Assembly: GCF_008974145.1 (NCBI RefSeq)
Contig: NZ_BJKP01000026.1
Location: 1-51,025, forward strand
DNA length: 51,025 nucleotides
Source of the DNA: Microcystis aeruginosa NIES-4325
Lineage (GTDB): Bacteria; Cyanobacteriota; Cyanobacteriia; Cyanobacteriales; Microcystaceae
Direction: 5' to 3'
A program made the translations under genes and the position numbers. This document shows, piece after piece, positions 1 through 10,286 of this stretch (position 1 is its first letter; every line of letters begins with the position of its first letter). Under the pieces are notes generated by a model, which saw nothing but the letters and a program-made list of their open reading frames with translations, had not been told where the DNA came from and ran no database searches.

Positions 1-338
1 AACCGGATGATTATGTGGTGGCGACAAATGAAACCTATTCTATCCGGGAGTTTCTCGATATTTCTTTCCAATACGTTAATTTAAATTGGCAGGATTATGT
101 GGAGTTTGACGAACGTTATTTGCGTCCAGCGGAAGTAGATTTACTGATAGGAGATTCCACGAAAGCCAGAGAGAAATTAGGTTGGCAGCCGTCGGTGACA
201 TTCGAGGGACTGGTAAAATTAATGGTAGATGCGGATTTAGCGGCTTTGGGGATTAATCTTAATAACGGTGGTGATAGCCAACAGTTATTAAAAGATTTGG
301 CTTATCTTCGCAATCGTTCGATGACAACTGTGGATTAA
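1..338 (+). CDS. gmd: GDP-mannose 4,6-dehydratase, C-terminal part
   Basis: This is the 3' end of a gene that begins before the window. The reading frame is open from base 3 and runs through PDDYVVATNE, the typical GMD segment (usually PDDYV-ATGE), then YLRPAEVDLLIGD and a KLGW motif near the end. The enzyme is an extended SDR that turns GDP-D-mannose into GDP-4-keto-6-deoxymannose, the first step to GDP-L-fucose. Only 12 bases separate its stop from the next gene, which encodes the second step, so the two almost certainly form an operon. The Rossmann fold and active-site Tyr/Lys lie outside the window and cannot be checked. Confidence 0.9.
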   Translation, partial: PDDYVVATNETYSIREFLDISFQYVNLNWQDYVEFDERYLRPAEVDLLIGDSTKAREKLGWQPSVTFEGLVKLMVDADLAALGINLNNGGDSQQLLKDLAYLRNRSMTTVD

Positions 339-1289
<951 letters not shown>

Positions 1290-1300
1290 TCTCGATAGCT

Positions 1301-1338
1301 GGTGTGTTAGATTAATAACTAACACACCTAATTTTTTT
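1301..1338. terminator. Terminator hairpin after fcl
   Basis: A perfect 10-bp stem, GGTGTGTTAG / CTAACACACC, with an 8-base loop is followed by TAATTTTTTT. It fits an intrinsic terminator for the plus-strand gmd-fcl operon, and it also lies just beyond the 3' end of the convergent minus-strand gene. Confidence 0.75.
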
Positions 1339-1342
1339 AAGC

Positions 1343-2020
1343 TTACTGACCGGTAAAATCAGAACGAAGGGTTAATTTTAAATCTTCCTTGGGGTTAATT
1401 GACAATAATTCCACCGATTCTCCTCGTAATAACCAGCCGGCTAATACTTCTAATCCCCCTCCTCTTAATAATCCCTCGCTAACCGGTCGGTCAGAAGTAA
1501 AAGAAGCGAGGACAGAAGCGGCGGATTTTCCTAATACTGCACCCTGAATAATTTTATCGGGGTTAACTCCCTTAATTAGCCTTTCTATACGGGTGAAAAC
1601 TGCCGAAATAGCATCAATAGATTTTTCTTGGGGTTGACGGGTTTTTAAAAAGATTTTTTGGGATAGAAAACGCGAACCTTGACCATCGGGTTTAATTTCT
1701 CCGATAATCTGACTACCATCGGGAATAATTGTCTGTCCCTGGTGATTTTTGATATTATCGGTGACGGTCAGGGATAAAGAAAAAGTTTCCTGTTTGGTTA
1801 AAAGAATTTTTTCTCCTTGCTCGTATTTTACAGGGATATCTGTCCCGGCCGGAATTAATCGATCATTCCCCAAAGGCATTGGTTTAATCGGGTTAATTGG
1901 GGCGAATTGACGTGCGATCGCAGGAGTCAAGGAAAGGAAGACCACAACGAAAGAAGCACTTAAAAGCATTGTTAATAGGGTCAGAGGATGATGACGACCC
2001 TGCTTTTGAAAATTTAGCAT
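1343..2020 (-). CDS. Conserved secreted or anchored hypothetical protein
   Basis: Unrecognised protein. The open frame reaches 2095, but the internal ATG at 2020 is the better start: it is preceded by AAGGG at a suitable distance, and the protein then begins with a textbook signal peptide (basic n-region, hydrophobic stretch, AIA cleavage-like site). The mature part is rich in beta-strand-like segments such as IPDGSQIIGEI, followed by a Gly/Ala-rich stretch (GAVLGKSAASVLASF) and a second GGGLEVLAGWLLRG stretch. This resembles the generic layout of cyanobacterial periplasmic proteins of unknown role. It is convergent with fcl and shares its terminator region. Confidence 0.7.
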   Translation of the reverse strand: MLNFQKQGRHHPLTLLTMLLSASFVVVFLSLTPAIARQFAPINPIKPMPLGNDRLIPAGTDIPVKYEQGEKILLTKQETFSLSLTVTDNIKNHQGQTIIPDGSQIIGEIKPDGQGSRFLSQKIFLKTRQPQEKSIDAISAVFTRIERLIKGVNPDKIIQGAVLGKSAASVLASFTSDRPVSEGLLRGGGLEVLAGWLLRGESVELLSINPKEDLKLTLRSDFTGQ

Positions 2021-2445
2021 CTTACCCTTGAGTTTCCTAGTGGGAGCGAATTTAAAGATAGAGACGAAAGCGGGAAAAGGTTTGTTTCCAAGCAATAAAA
2101 TGCGGGAAAAAGGATAGTTTTAGCAAAAAATAGCTGAGATTTCCGACTAATTGCCAGTTATTATTTTATTTGGTCTATTGAAACGCCAAAACTCTTGATT
2201 TGTCCGCAGTTCTTAGCTTGGCACGGTTAATGGGGAACAAGAACTATTTATGGAAAAATTATAGGTTAAATCCTATCAAAAAAAAATCACCCGATCGAAT
2301 TAACTTTAAGTTTTGCGATCGAGTAAGCCAAAAACATTCTCCCTGATCACCCGCAAACCGGATGCTGTTGCTAAAATAATCTTCATGGTCCCCAAGCTAC
2401 CGAAACGAGCAAAGAGAGAATCGCCACTTTATCAATTAATCAATT

Positions 2446-3630
2446 ATGGATTTACTCGAATACCAGGCCAAGGAAATATTTGCTCAAGTCGGCATCCCCA
2501 TTTTACCTTCCCAACCAATCCACGAACCGGGGGGACTAAAAAGATTAAACATTCCCTATCCTATCGTGCTGAAGTCCCAGGTACGAGCGGGAGGACGAGG
2601 AAAAGCAGGAGGGGTGAAATTTGTCGCTAATACCATCGATGCGATCGCTGCTGCCCATGCTATCTTTCATTTACCGATCGCCGGAGAATATCCAGAGGTA
2701 ATCCTAGCAGAAGCCAGGTATAATCCGCAACAGGAGATATTTTTAGCGATTTTACTCGATTATCATCTGCAAAGACCGGTTTTACTGGGTGCGAGTCAAG
2801 GGGGGATGGATGTGGACAGTTTGCTGGCAACCATGCAAAAAGTGGTCATTGAAGAGAGATTTTCCCCCTATCTCTGTCGGCAATTAGCCGTATCTATGGG
2901 TTTAAGAGGGTCTTTGATCGAGTCTATCAGTCAAATTCTCGAAAAAATGTATAGTCTCTTTGTCAGCAAAGATCTCGATATTATCGAGATTAATCCCCTG
3001 GGTATCAACGAAGTTGGGGAAGTGATGGCCCTAGATGGCAAAATAACTGTTAATGATGCCGCTTTAGCTAGACATCTCGATCTTCTGGCCTTGGCCCCAC
3101 CCCAATTACAATACCCTTGGTCGATAATTGATCAAACTGGCCGAATAGCGATGATCAGCAATGGCCAGGGTTTGATGTCCAGTATCTGGGATGTCTTAGC
3201 TGGCCAGGGGGCAAAACTAGCAGCATGGCTTATACTGGAGGAAAGACTAGAGTTAGAGCAATTAACCAAGCAAATAGAGGGTGGTCTGCAACAATTCCAA
3301 CTATTACCTAATTTAAAAGTGGTTATCGTTGATATCGTCGGTTATCCCGACTTTGGCCAAAAAGCGATCGAGACTATTAGCAATTACTACCGCAGTTATA
3401 GCCAATTATCACCCGGCCAGGGCAGCGGCGAACGAACGATCCGGGCCACCCGACAGGAAAGACAAACCTTGGAACCCCGAACTTTTCTCAATCCCACCCC
3501 ACCACAAATAATTTTTCGCGTCCTAGGTGACAACCAAGCGATCGATCTCAGTCAGAGTTTAGCTGATGTTAACTTTCATTGGTTAGAGTCTTTAGAAGAG
3601 GTGGTCACTGCAGCCATTAAATTAGCCTAG
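2446..3630 (+). CDS. sucC: Succinyl-CoA synthetase beta-subunit-like protein (divergent)
   Basis: A 394-residue ATP-grasp protein that aligns with the beta subunit of succinate-CoA ligase from MDLLEYQAKEIFAQ onward. The nucleotide-binding RAGGRGKAGGVKF (residues 47-59) and the metal-binding EINPL with the later DGK are kept. The C-terminal half is unusual: the phosphate-loop region that is NIFGGI in E. coli reads DIVGYPDFG, and an extra stretch of roughly 30 Gln/Arg/Pro-rich residues (about 323-353) interrupts the last domain. The canonical reaction is ADP + Pi + succinyl-CoA to ATP + succinate + CoA. Together with the next gene, the changed second half makes that activity doubtful. It is separated from the alpha-like gene by about 175 bases of repeats. 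Confidence 0.8.
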   Translation: MDLLEYQAKEIFAQVGIPILPSQPIHEPGGLKRLNIPYPIVLKSQVRAGGRGKAGGVKFVANTIDAIAAAHAIFHLPIAGEYPEVILAEARYNPQQEIFLAILLDYHLQRPVLLGASQGGMDVDSLLATMQKVVIEERFSPYLCRQLAVSMGLRGSLIESISQILEKMYSLFVSKDLDIIEINPLGINEVGEVMALDGKITVNDAALARHLDLLALAPPQLQYPWSIIDQTGRIAMISNGQGLMSSIWDVLAGQGAKLAAWLILEERLELEQLTKQIEGGLQQFQLLPNLKVVIVDIVGYPDFGQKAIETISNYYRSYSQLSPGQGSGERTIRATRQERQTLEPRTFLNPTPPQIIFRVLGDNQAIDLSQSLADVNFHWLESLEEVVTAAIKLA

Positions 3631-3640
3631 CAGGGGAATG

Positions 3641-3803
3641 GGAGAATGGGGAGACCACTTCGTGCGCGACGTTCGGCGAAGCTCAGTCGAGCCGTTGCGG
3701 GGGGGAATGGGGGAATTTCAACTGATACCCCAACACCCCAACACCCCAACACCCTAACAACCCAACACCCCAACACCCCAACACCTAACCCCAACACTTA
3801 ATA
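3641..3803. repeat. Octamer tandem repeat between the sucC-like and sucD-like genes
   Basis: The gap contains a palindromic mosaic (GCGCGACGTTCGGCGAAGC, about 3664-3682), a G-rich stretch, and from about 3728 a run of variant CCCCAACA octamers up to the sucD-like start. A related G-rich plus CCCCAACACC mosaic recurs at 49540-49632, so this is a dispersed repeat family. No gene is visible. Confidence 0.7.
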
Positions 3804-3804
3804 T

Positions 3805-4692
3805 ATGAAATGGACAGATAAAGATCAGATAATTATGCAAGGGATCGATCGACCCCTGGGCAAATATTATGCGGCAAGATTGAAAACCCAGGGAACCTGT
3901 TTAGTAGCGGGGGTAGCTAGTGGCCAAGGTGGTGAGATAATCGCAGAGATACCAGTCTTTGATCTAGTGGCCGAGGCCGTTGCTGAAGCCGGAGAAATCA
4001 AAACCAGTTTAATTTTAGTCCCCCCCAATCAAGTCCTAGATGCGGCCTTAGAAGCGATCGCATCGGGTATTCCCCAATTAATTATCGTCACCCCCGCAGT
4101 TCCCCCCTTGGATCTGGTGGAATTATTAAAGATAGCTAGTACCACCGGGACATTAATTCTCGGACCCGGCAGCCAAGGTGTAATTATTCCCAATTATCTT
4201 TGGTTGGGTATTTGTGAACCAAGTTTTTATCAATTGGGGACAATCGGTCTGATTACGCGTGGCGATCGCATAGGGGATGAAGTGGCGAAAACTTTAACAG
4301 CAGCTGGGTATGGTGAATCTATGGCGGTAAATTTGGGTACTGATGGCATTATTGGCTCAAATTTGTCTCAATGGTTGCAGGTTTTTGAGGAAGATGAAAA
4401 TACCGAGGCGATTCTCCTCGTCAGTCAGGTGGGAGGAAAGGCCGAAATCGAGGCAGCCAAATATATTGCCTCGGCGATCGAAAAACCGGTGATTGCCTAT
4501 CTTGTGGGGTTAAATGCAGCGATTGAAACCAATTTCGGCGATACAGAAACAATTATTTCTAACCAACTTTCCTACTCTGTTGCCGCTAAGAATACCAGAA
4601 AAGATAGCTTACGTCATTTTCAAGAAGCTGGGGTGACAGTGGTGGAAAAATTGGCCGATTTACCCGCCTGTTTAGGGAAAGTCTTGTCCTGA
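3805..4692 (+). CDS. sucD: Succinyl-CoA synthetase alpha-subunit-like protein without catalytic His
   Basis: A 295-residue protein that aligns end to end with the alpha subunit of succinate-CoA ligase (CoA-binding Rossmann domain, then the ligase domain), and numbering near the active site coincides with E. coli SucD. The phosphorylated His246 in GHAGAI is replaced: the sequence reads GDTETI with Asp at residue 246. Glu208, which stabilises the phosphohistidine, is Gln (SQVGG instead of GEIGG). The SRSGTLTYE loop reads TRGDRIGDE. The protein therefore keeps the fold but not the known phospho-relay. It may be an inactive or regulatory homologue, or a CoA-binding protein with another role. A terminator-like hairpin follows about 200 bases downstream. 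Confidence 0.8.
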   Translation: MKWTDKDQIIMQGIDRPLGKYYAARLKTQGTCLVAGVASGQGGEIIAEIPVFDLVAEAVAEAGEIKTSLILVPPNQVLDAALEAIASGIPQLIIVTPAVPPLDLVELLKIASTTGTLILGPGSQGVIIPNYLWLGICEPSFYQLGTIGLITRGDRIGDEVAKTLTAAGYGESMAVNLGTDGIIGSNLSQWLQVFEEDENTEAILLVSQVGGKAEIEAAKYIASAIEKPVIAYLVGLNAAIETNFGDTETIISNQLSYSVAAKNTRKDSLRHFQEAGVTVVEKLADLPACLGKVLS

Positions 4693-4721
4693 ATTTGTCC
4701 CCATTGCCTCAATAGTAAGCC

Positions 4722-4750
4722 GTTGACTACCTAAATTACTCGTTAAGACT
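4722..4750. repeat. 29-base dispersed repeat, copy 1
   Basis: GTTGACTACCTAAATTACTC followed by GTTAAGACT recurs at 41186-41214 with one mismatch, outside any gene. The remainder of 4693-5009 holds short AT-rich ATCAGTAATCAGT-type repeats and no gene. Confidence 0.55.
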
Positions 4751-4890
4751 GCACTGGAGTTGGGGGCACTGGAACTATCGAGGATATGGTTATATATTTT
4801 TCAGCTTACTAGCCGCCCTCTTTTCCTTCCCTCCTTATCCCGAACTGACGTTAATCATTAATCAGTAATCAGTGGCAAGAAAGAAGATCA

Positions 4891-4920
4891 AAGGGCAGGT
4901 CTAACTCTGCCCTTTATTAT
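4891..4920. terminator. Terminator-like hairpin between the sucD-like gene and the methyltransferase
   Basis: Perfect 8-bp stem AAGGGCAG / CTGCCCTT with an 8-base loop, followed by TATTAT. It is the only strong stem between the two convergent genes. The T-run is short, so it may be a weak terminator. Confidence 0.5.
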
Positions 4921-5009
4921 CGGAAAAAGTCCCTTCTTTTCGTCTTTTTTTGATAACTTATTTTCTGTTTGTGGCCAGGAATAGATTTGTGGTTTTAGGA
5001 CTGAGAGCC

Positions 5010-5702
5010 TTAGTTAACTAAAACGCAGAGATTAGACACTAAGCCCAGAAATTTCGGCTTATACCAGTGGAGAGTAACTTTTAAACCATTAATTCGGGCA
5101 GCTTGTTCAATAATACGGGCAAATTCATCTTCCGCAAGCAAGCGCAGATTTTTTTCACTAGCCCAAAACTTCATCCCAATTAAGTTTAAGACAGAGCGAT
5201 GCCAACTTCTCGGCAGCCAGTGCAAGAGGGGCAAGCGCGTATGAAATTCTAGCCAGTGGTAGCGATTAGGAGTGGTGATAAATAAGCGGGGACATAATCG
5301 CAGCAGGCTGCTGACGTATTCAATCTGCGATTGTTCATTGCCGACGTGTTCGATAACCGCCGATGAGATGATATAGTCAATTCCTTCTACTTGGGAAGGT
5401 GTGGGAGGCCAATCAAGGACAACTAATCCGGGAAAAACTGCCGCTAAATGGCTAATTTCTTCGGGAGAGCAGGCACAAACCCTAGCATCGTCTTCCAACA
5501 ACCAGCGAATCAAGCAATTACTCGCTTGTCTGGTGGTTTCCGGTGTAGAACCATGGTCTAAAAATTTTTTTCCCCTCACACCATCCACGGCATTCTCTAA
5601 AAAATCATACATTTTGCGGCGCATTTGCAGGGTGGTCTTGCCGTGAAGTTTCGCCAGGGGGCGGTTTTTGCCAAAATAATCGATGCCTAATTTTTCTACC
5701 AT
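5010..5702 (-). CDS. Class I SAM-dependent methyltransferase
   Basis: About 230 residues. FLDHGSTPE occupies the place of the Gly-rich SAM-binding motif I, and GIDYIISSAVIEHVG matches the post-motif acidic segment common in small-molecule methyltransferases. The open frame extends to a TTG at 5747, but the ATG at 5702 follows TTAGGGAA at good spacing and gives MVEKLGIDYFG, so I chose it. The C-terminal third has hydrophobic helices (LLHWLPRSWHRSVLNLIGM), suggesting a membrane-associated substrate. The gene is divergent from a glycosyltransferase cluster and may act on the same glycan or lipid-linked sugar. The substrate is unknown. Confidence 0.75.
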   Translation of the reverse strand: MVEKLGIDYFGKNRPLAKLHGKTTLQMRRKMYDFLENAVDGVRGKKFLDHGSTPETTRQASNCLIRWLLEDDARVCACSPEEISHLAAVFPGLVVLDWPPTPSQVEGIDYIISSAVIEHVGNEQSQIEYVSSLLRLCPRLFITTPNRYHWLEFHTRLPLLHWLPRSWHRSVLNLIGMKFWASEKNLRLLAEDEFARIIEQAARINGLKVTLHWYKPKFLGLVSNLCVLVN

Positions 5703-5924
5703 AAATCTATTCCCTAATTTTTTCTGAAAGACTTGACAACTGTTCAATATACACTTATATACTAACTAGGGAGAAAAAGTTCGTGCGGTTGAGGAAAAAA
5801 TTTTCTTAACCTTGCTCGCCTATAGCCATTGACTAAATATGGTTATGGTTAACCCCGACGAGGCTATCTCTGAAAAAACCAATCATAATCAGAGGTTCAA
5901 CCAATAACAATCCACCTGGAAATA

Positions 5925-6848
5925 ATGGAAAGCAGTGCAAAATTGGAGAGTCAATTATCGTCAAGTTCAGCAAGAAAGGAGAACAATGCCGCTTTTTCTA
6001 TTGTCATTCCCGTCTATAATGAGGAAAAGGGTATTACTCCGACTTTAGAACTTCTCCAAGAACAACTAAAACTCTCTAATTGTACCTATGAGATTGTGGT
6101 GGTTAATGATGGTTCTAAGGATCGAACGGGTGAAATCCTGCGAGAACTTCAGGAATTGATGACATTTAGGGTAATCGAACATCCCAGAAATCGTGGCTAT
6201 GGTGCGGCACTGAAAACGGGAATTAGACAGGCTAAATATGGGGCAATCGTGATTACGGATGGGGATGGAACCTATCCTAACGAAAGAATTCCCCAATTAG
6301 TTGCCCTGCTAGAAAATGCTGATATGGTGGTAGGAGCGCGTACTGGGGCCAATGTCAGTTATCCAACAATTCGCAAAATTCCTAAGTGGTTTCTTGTCCG
6401 TTTTGCCGAATGGATTAGCAATAGTCGCATTCCAGATCTTAATAGTGGCTTACGGGTTTTTCGTAAGAGCGTAGTCGAGAGATTTTTTAATATCTTACCC
6501 GATACTTTTAGTTTTACCACTACGATTACCCTAGCCATGTTGACTAATGGTTATTTAGTCCATTATGAACCGATTGACTATTTTGCTCGCCAGGGCAACA
6601 GTAAAATTAAACCTATACGCGATACTTTGCGCTTTGTCCAGTTAATCCTCCGGGTGGGAATGTATTTTGCACCGCTTCGAGTTTTTCTACCGATTGCTGG
6701 CTTGTTTTTTCTGGCATTTTTATTTACTTTTATTCAAGATATTTTTGTTCGCGAAAATCTTACCGAAAGGAGTCTCTTGCTCTTGATAGCAGCAACACAA
6801 ACGGGAATGTTTGCTCTTTTAGCAGACATGATTGATAAACGAACTTGA
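5925..6848 (+). CDS. GT2 family glycosyltransferase, polyprenyl-phosphate sugar synthase type
   Basis: A 307-residue GT-A enzyme. The nucleotide-sugar region starts FSIVIPVYNEEKG (about 24-36), continues with VVVNDGSKDRTGE, and has the metal-binding DGDGTYP with Asp112 and Asp114. A conserved GLRVFR segment follows. The C-terminus carries about two hydrophobic helices. This is the layout of dolichyl- or undecaprenyl-phosphate mannose/glucose synthases (DPM1/GtrB type), which load a sugar onto a lipid carrier at the membrane. The next three genes encode polytopic proteins that could use such a donor. The start at 5925 follows GGAAATA. The sugar cannot be told from sequence. Confidence 0.85.
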   Translation: MESSAKLESQLSSSSARKENNAAFSIVIPVYNEEKGITPTLELLQEQLKLSNCTYEIVVVNDGSKDRTGEILRELQELMTFRVIEHPRNRGYGAALKTGIRQAKYGAIVITDGDGTYPNERIPQLVALLENADMVVGARTGANVSYPTIRKIPKWFLVRFAEWISNSRIPDLNSGLRVFRKSVVERFFNILPDTFSFTTTITLAMLTNGYLVHYEPIDYFARQGNSKIKPIRDTLRFVQLILRVGMYFAPLRVFLPIAGLFFLAFLFTFIQDIFVRENLTERSLLLLIAATQTGMFALLADMIDKRT

Positions 6849-6901
6849 TAATAAATATCGGTATAACTAGCATTTTTTGCGACAATTTGGAGAGGTATAA
6901 A

Positions 6902-8557
6902 ATGAGCTATTGGTTAAGTACAAAAACTATGATAAGTAAAGGTACAGTAGAAATTAAGCGTCAAGTCGTGTCGAAAATTTTCCCAATTATTTTGACTTTA
7001 ATTTGTTTAATTAAACTATTCTTAATCAGAACCAGTGAAATAGTGGCTTCTCCCAGTGATCCCCAGAATTATCTAAGTCGTGCGGAAAGAGCGGTTTGGT
7101 TTTCCGATGGTATCGGTATATTAAATTTAGGCCATCCCCCAGGTTATTCCTTATTGGTTTGGTTAGTCAGTTTTACAGGGATACCTTTGCGAATATTTCA
7201 CGAACTATTTTACATTTTTTCAGTGTTTTTATTGATTTATTCTATTCGCTTACTAAAAGTACCGAAAATTGTCTGTGTTTTAATTTTTTCTCTACTAATT
7301 TTCTATCCCCTGACGTTCAGATTTTTTAATGATGCGAGAAGCGAAGCAATAACGGTTTCATTGTTTAATATATTGATTGCGTTGATCTTATTTTTGTTGT
7401 TTAAGAAAAAAATATCAGAAAAAATTATTTATTCCTGTTTGGCTGGATTAACCCTCGGATTTATCGGCATTACTCGACCAGAAAAAGGAATTGAATACAT
7501 CTATATTTTAAGTTTAATTCTAATTATGTTTTTAACCAAGCCTCAGTGGAAATTAAGAGAAAAAATCCAACAGTCTTGTTTTTTAGTATTTTTACCTCTG
7601 TTAGTCTTCATTATGGTAAATTTTGCCATAGTCTCACTTAACTCAATTTTCTTGGGTGTGCCGGGGGTAAGTTTGTGGAATGCACCTAGTTTTAAGGGTA
7701 TGTACACAGGATTAATGAAAATAGATGCTGGTACTCCAGTCAGACAGGTTCCTATTAATCCAGCACAGTTAGAAGCAGCTTATCAAGTTAGTCCCACCTT
7801 CAAAACCCTAGAACCTTTCCTTCCTAAAGAAGAAATTCGCAGTAAATTTACAGTCTGGCTGTTAGCAGATGCTGTGGGTGATAGCATCAACCCTGTTAAC
7901 CCTAGGTCGGTAACTACTCGGCAAGTTTATAAAAAATTTACCGAGATAAATCAAGAATTAAAAACTGCTTTTCGTAATCGTCTTTTACCAACAAAAGCTT
8001 TTGGTTTTAGCTATATAGATCCTAATTTTGGGATTTGGTTGCCTCACCTTAAGGAATCTTCTATAAAGGTTATCACTAAGTTTCTCTATCCTCCCTTTTC
8101 AGAAGTAGAAAAAATTTTTCTTGTGGACGATCCCAGGTCAAGTATTACCCTCTTTAATAAGGTAGCTAATCTTCGTGCAGCTTGGACGGGAAAAGAACGG
8201 ACTAGTAGAATAAGATTACTGCTAGTTAAAGTGATAACTAGAGCTATTCATATCATCAATACCATCGGGATAATTTCTATAGTATTCTTACTGATATACT
8301 ATTTTTATAGTAAACCTAAATCGCCCTTATTATCTAATTATGTATTTATTCTCTTGTTTATTATTGTGATTAATTTCCTTCGCTTGCTTTTATATTCTTT
8401 AGTGGATGCAAGTTTACTGTTGGTGCATATGCGCTATTCTTTCCCGGGTATGCCTTTATTTTCTGCCTTTTCCCTACTAAACATTTTTGTTGTTGTTAAT
8501 TTATTATGGAAAAAGAAAGATAGAGAAAACCAAATTAGTTTCTGCACAGTAGTTTAA
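6902..8557 (+). CDS. Polytopic membrane protein, probable GT-C glycosyltransferase (1 of 3)
   Basis: A protein of about 551 residues with ten or more hydrophobic segments. I place the start at the ATG at 6902 because GGAGAGG precedes it; the open frame begins at 6845 and would overlap the GT2 gene. After the first membrane helix comes an acidic loop, SPSDPQNYL, and then LGHPPGYSLLVWL, a motif typical of PMT/ArnT-like GT-C enzymes that use polyprenyl-phosphate sugars. A long hydrophilic region (about 250-420) is followed by more helices. It lies directly after the Dpm1-like synthase, which would supply the donor. The acceptor (protein, lipid or glycan) is unknown. Confidence 0.7.
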   Translation: MSYWLSTKTMISKGTVEIKRQVVSKIFPIILTLICLIKLFLIRTSEIVASPSDPQNYLSRAERAVWFSDGIGILNLGHPPGYSLLVWLVSFTGIPLRIFHELFYIFSVFLLIYSIRLLKVPKIVCVLIFSLLIFYPLTFRFFNDARSEAITVSLFNILIALILFLLFKKKISEKIIYSCLAGLTLGFIGITRPEKGIEYIYILSLILIMFLTKPQWKLREKIQQSCFLVFLPLLVFIMVNFAIVSLNSIFLGVPGVSLWNAPSFKGMYTGLMKIDAGTPVRQVPINPAQLEAAYQVSPTFKTLEPFLPKEEIRSKFTVWLLADAVGDSINPVNPRSVTTRQVYKKFTEINQELKTAFRNRLLPTKAFGFSYIDPNFGIWLPHLKESSIKVITKFLYPPFSEVEKIFLVDDPRSSITLFNKVANLRAAWTGKERTSRIRLLLVKVITRAIHIINTIGIISIVFLLIYYFYSKPKSPLLSNYVFILLFIIVINFLRLLLYSLVDASLLLVHMRYSFPGMPLFSAFSLLNIFVVVNLLWKKKDRENQISFCTVV

Positions 8558-8582
8558 CAGAAAAAATTAATGGTATTCAATC

Positions 8583-10286
8583 ATGAAAAATAAGATAGCA
8601 AAATTAATTACAAATCCTTCGCTGATCTATTGGGTTTACGCAGTTTCTGTATTTTTATACTTTCAAACAAAAGATCGTTTCGATCTATGGGTGGCTACTG
8701 ATTCACCTGGTTATGTCAATTTTAGTTTTAATTCTCTGAGTGCCATAATTTCCCAACAAAGAACCTTTTTTTATCCACTATTTCTCAATTTAGTCAAAGT
8801 AATCTCCCCAGATTTTCATCTGCTACCAGCTGCTCAGTTTGTTGTGTATGCCTTAGCGGTATTTGTTTTTTTTAGAGGTCTAAGGATAGCAAACTTTTCC
8901 AAAATTCAAGCCCTTGTCACTGCTTTGCCTCTGCTACATACCCAAATTCTTTGGAGACTTGTTCCGGCGCAATTGCCAGAGATTTTATCGGTATCTATGG
9001 CTATCCTAACCATAGCTTTTATGTTTATGTTTGTTAAACAAACCTATAACCCTTTTCTCCTAATTACTCTGTCGTTGAGCTTATTCCTAACCTATCAAAC
9101 TCGACCTTCCTTTTTGTTTCTCATCCCTCTAGTACCTCTGCTTACTTTTGTTCTAGTATTCTTTTTTAATTATCACCATAGAGTAAGAAATAACTTTTAC
9201 AGAAACATATTAATCAAGGTTGTAATTGCCTGTTTTATTCCTTATTTGTTATTTAATATTCTCCGCACTTCTTTAGTCAATACATCAGGAGTTGTTTCTT
9301 TTTCTGGATATAGTCTGAGTGGCATTACCACCCAAATGTTGACAGCTGATATAATCCCAGAATTACCTGTTGAACAGCAACAATTAGCCCAGGCGATTGT
9401 GGATTGGCGTGAGCAATTAAAAAATATGAGTCCTGAAGAATTATCTCAAGCTATAGATGAACAATTCAACCATGAAAATATGACACCATGTCTTATTCCT
9501 GCCTCTAAAGCTACCTACACTCAATGGTACTACTGCTTCGGATTTAATAGTTGGAGAACTGCCATTAAAGTAGCTAACAATCTGTACGGAGACAATCCCG
9601 TCCTTGTTAATGACTCTCTAAAAGATTTATCTTTATCGATTATAAAAATTCAACCTCGTCTCTATTTTAAATGGATATATAACGGACTAAAATTAGCTTT
9701 GAAGAGATTGACGTATCCAGAAGTTGGGGGCGTAGAAAAAAGTCTTACAGAAGATGTATTTTTAAGTTATATCGCTAAAGTTATTACTTTTGTTCTAGTC
9801 TTACTATGTTTATTATTTTTACTTAAAATTATCGGTATTACTTACTTAGAGAAACCAGCTTTTCTGGAATCACCAACTTCCTTTTTAGCAATTATTAGTT
9901 CATCTCTGTTGATTGTTTATGGTCTATTGTTGCGGTGGGGATTTGATTTCTCCGATTTCTTGATAATTATTTTGTGGTATAATTTCTTAGTAATAATCGC
10001 TGCTATAGTTATTTTTGTGTTGATTAGAATTATCGGTATTTTCAAATTTAGTTCAAGTGATCTTAAGTTTTTCTTGCCCATACCTACCGAGCTATCTGCT
10101 ATAACTATGACAGGAATACTTTTCTTTTTAGGAGGGACTTTTTTAACTATTTTAGTAGCACGACCTATACCACGATATACCCAAGCTTATTCAGTTTTTT
10201 TGCCTAGCATTTTGTCGCTTACTACCCTAATTTTAGTGACTTTCACTGCTAAAAAAGTCTTTAATATTTTTGCGAAAAAAACTTGA
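8583..10286 (+). CDS. Polytopic membrane protein, probable GT-C glycosyltransferase (2 of 3)
   Basis: 567 residues, with about a dozen predicted membrane helices and an extracytoplasmic loop in the middle (about 245-370). The first loop carries ATDSPGYVNF, an acidic motif at the position where GT-C enzymes hold their catalytic Asp/Glu. Overall similarity to its neighbours is low, but the layout is the same. It lies 25 bases after the previous gene, so it is probably cotranscribed. It may instead be a polymerase- or flippase-like glycan protein. Confidence 0.65.
   Translation: MKNKIAKLITNPSLIYWVYAVSVFLYFQTKDRFDLWVATDSPGYVNFSFNSLSAIISQQRTFFYPLFLNLVKVISPDFHLLPAAQFVVYALAVFVFFRGLRIANFSKIQALVTALPLLHTQILWRLVPAQLPEILSVSMAILTIAFMFMFVKQTYNPFLLITLSLSLFLTYQTRPSFLFLIPLVPLLTFVLVFFFNYHHRVRNNFYRNILIKVVIACFIPYLLFNILRTSLVNTSGVVSFSGYSLSGITTQMLTADIIPELPVEQQQLAQAIVDWREQLKNMSPEELSQAIDEQFNHENMTPCLIPASKATYTQWYYCFGFNSWRTAIKVANNLYGDNPVLVNDSLKDLSLSIIKIQPRLYFKWIYNGLKLALKRLTYPEVGGVEKSLTEDVFLSYIAKVITFVLVLLCLLFLLKIIGITYLEKPAFLESPTSFLAIISSSLLIVYGLLLRWGFDFSDFLIIILWYNFLVIIAAIVIFVLIRIIGIFKFSSSDLKFFLPIPTELSAITMTGILFFLGGTFLTILVARPIPRYTQAYSVFLPSILSLTTLILVTFTAKKVFNIFAKKT

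Noticed and set aside
2313-2630. 105-aa frame on the plus strand over the sucC start
   Set aside because: Lies in another frame of the sucC-like gene, with a composition of shifted coding sequence and no ribosome site.
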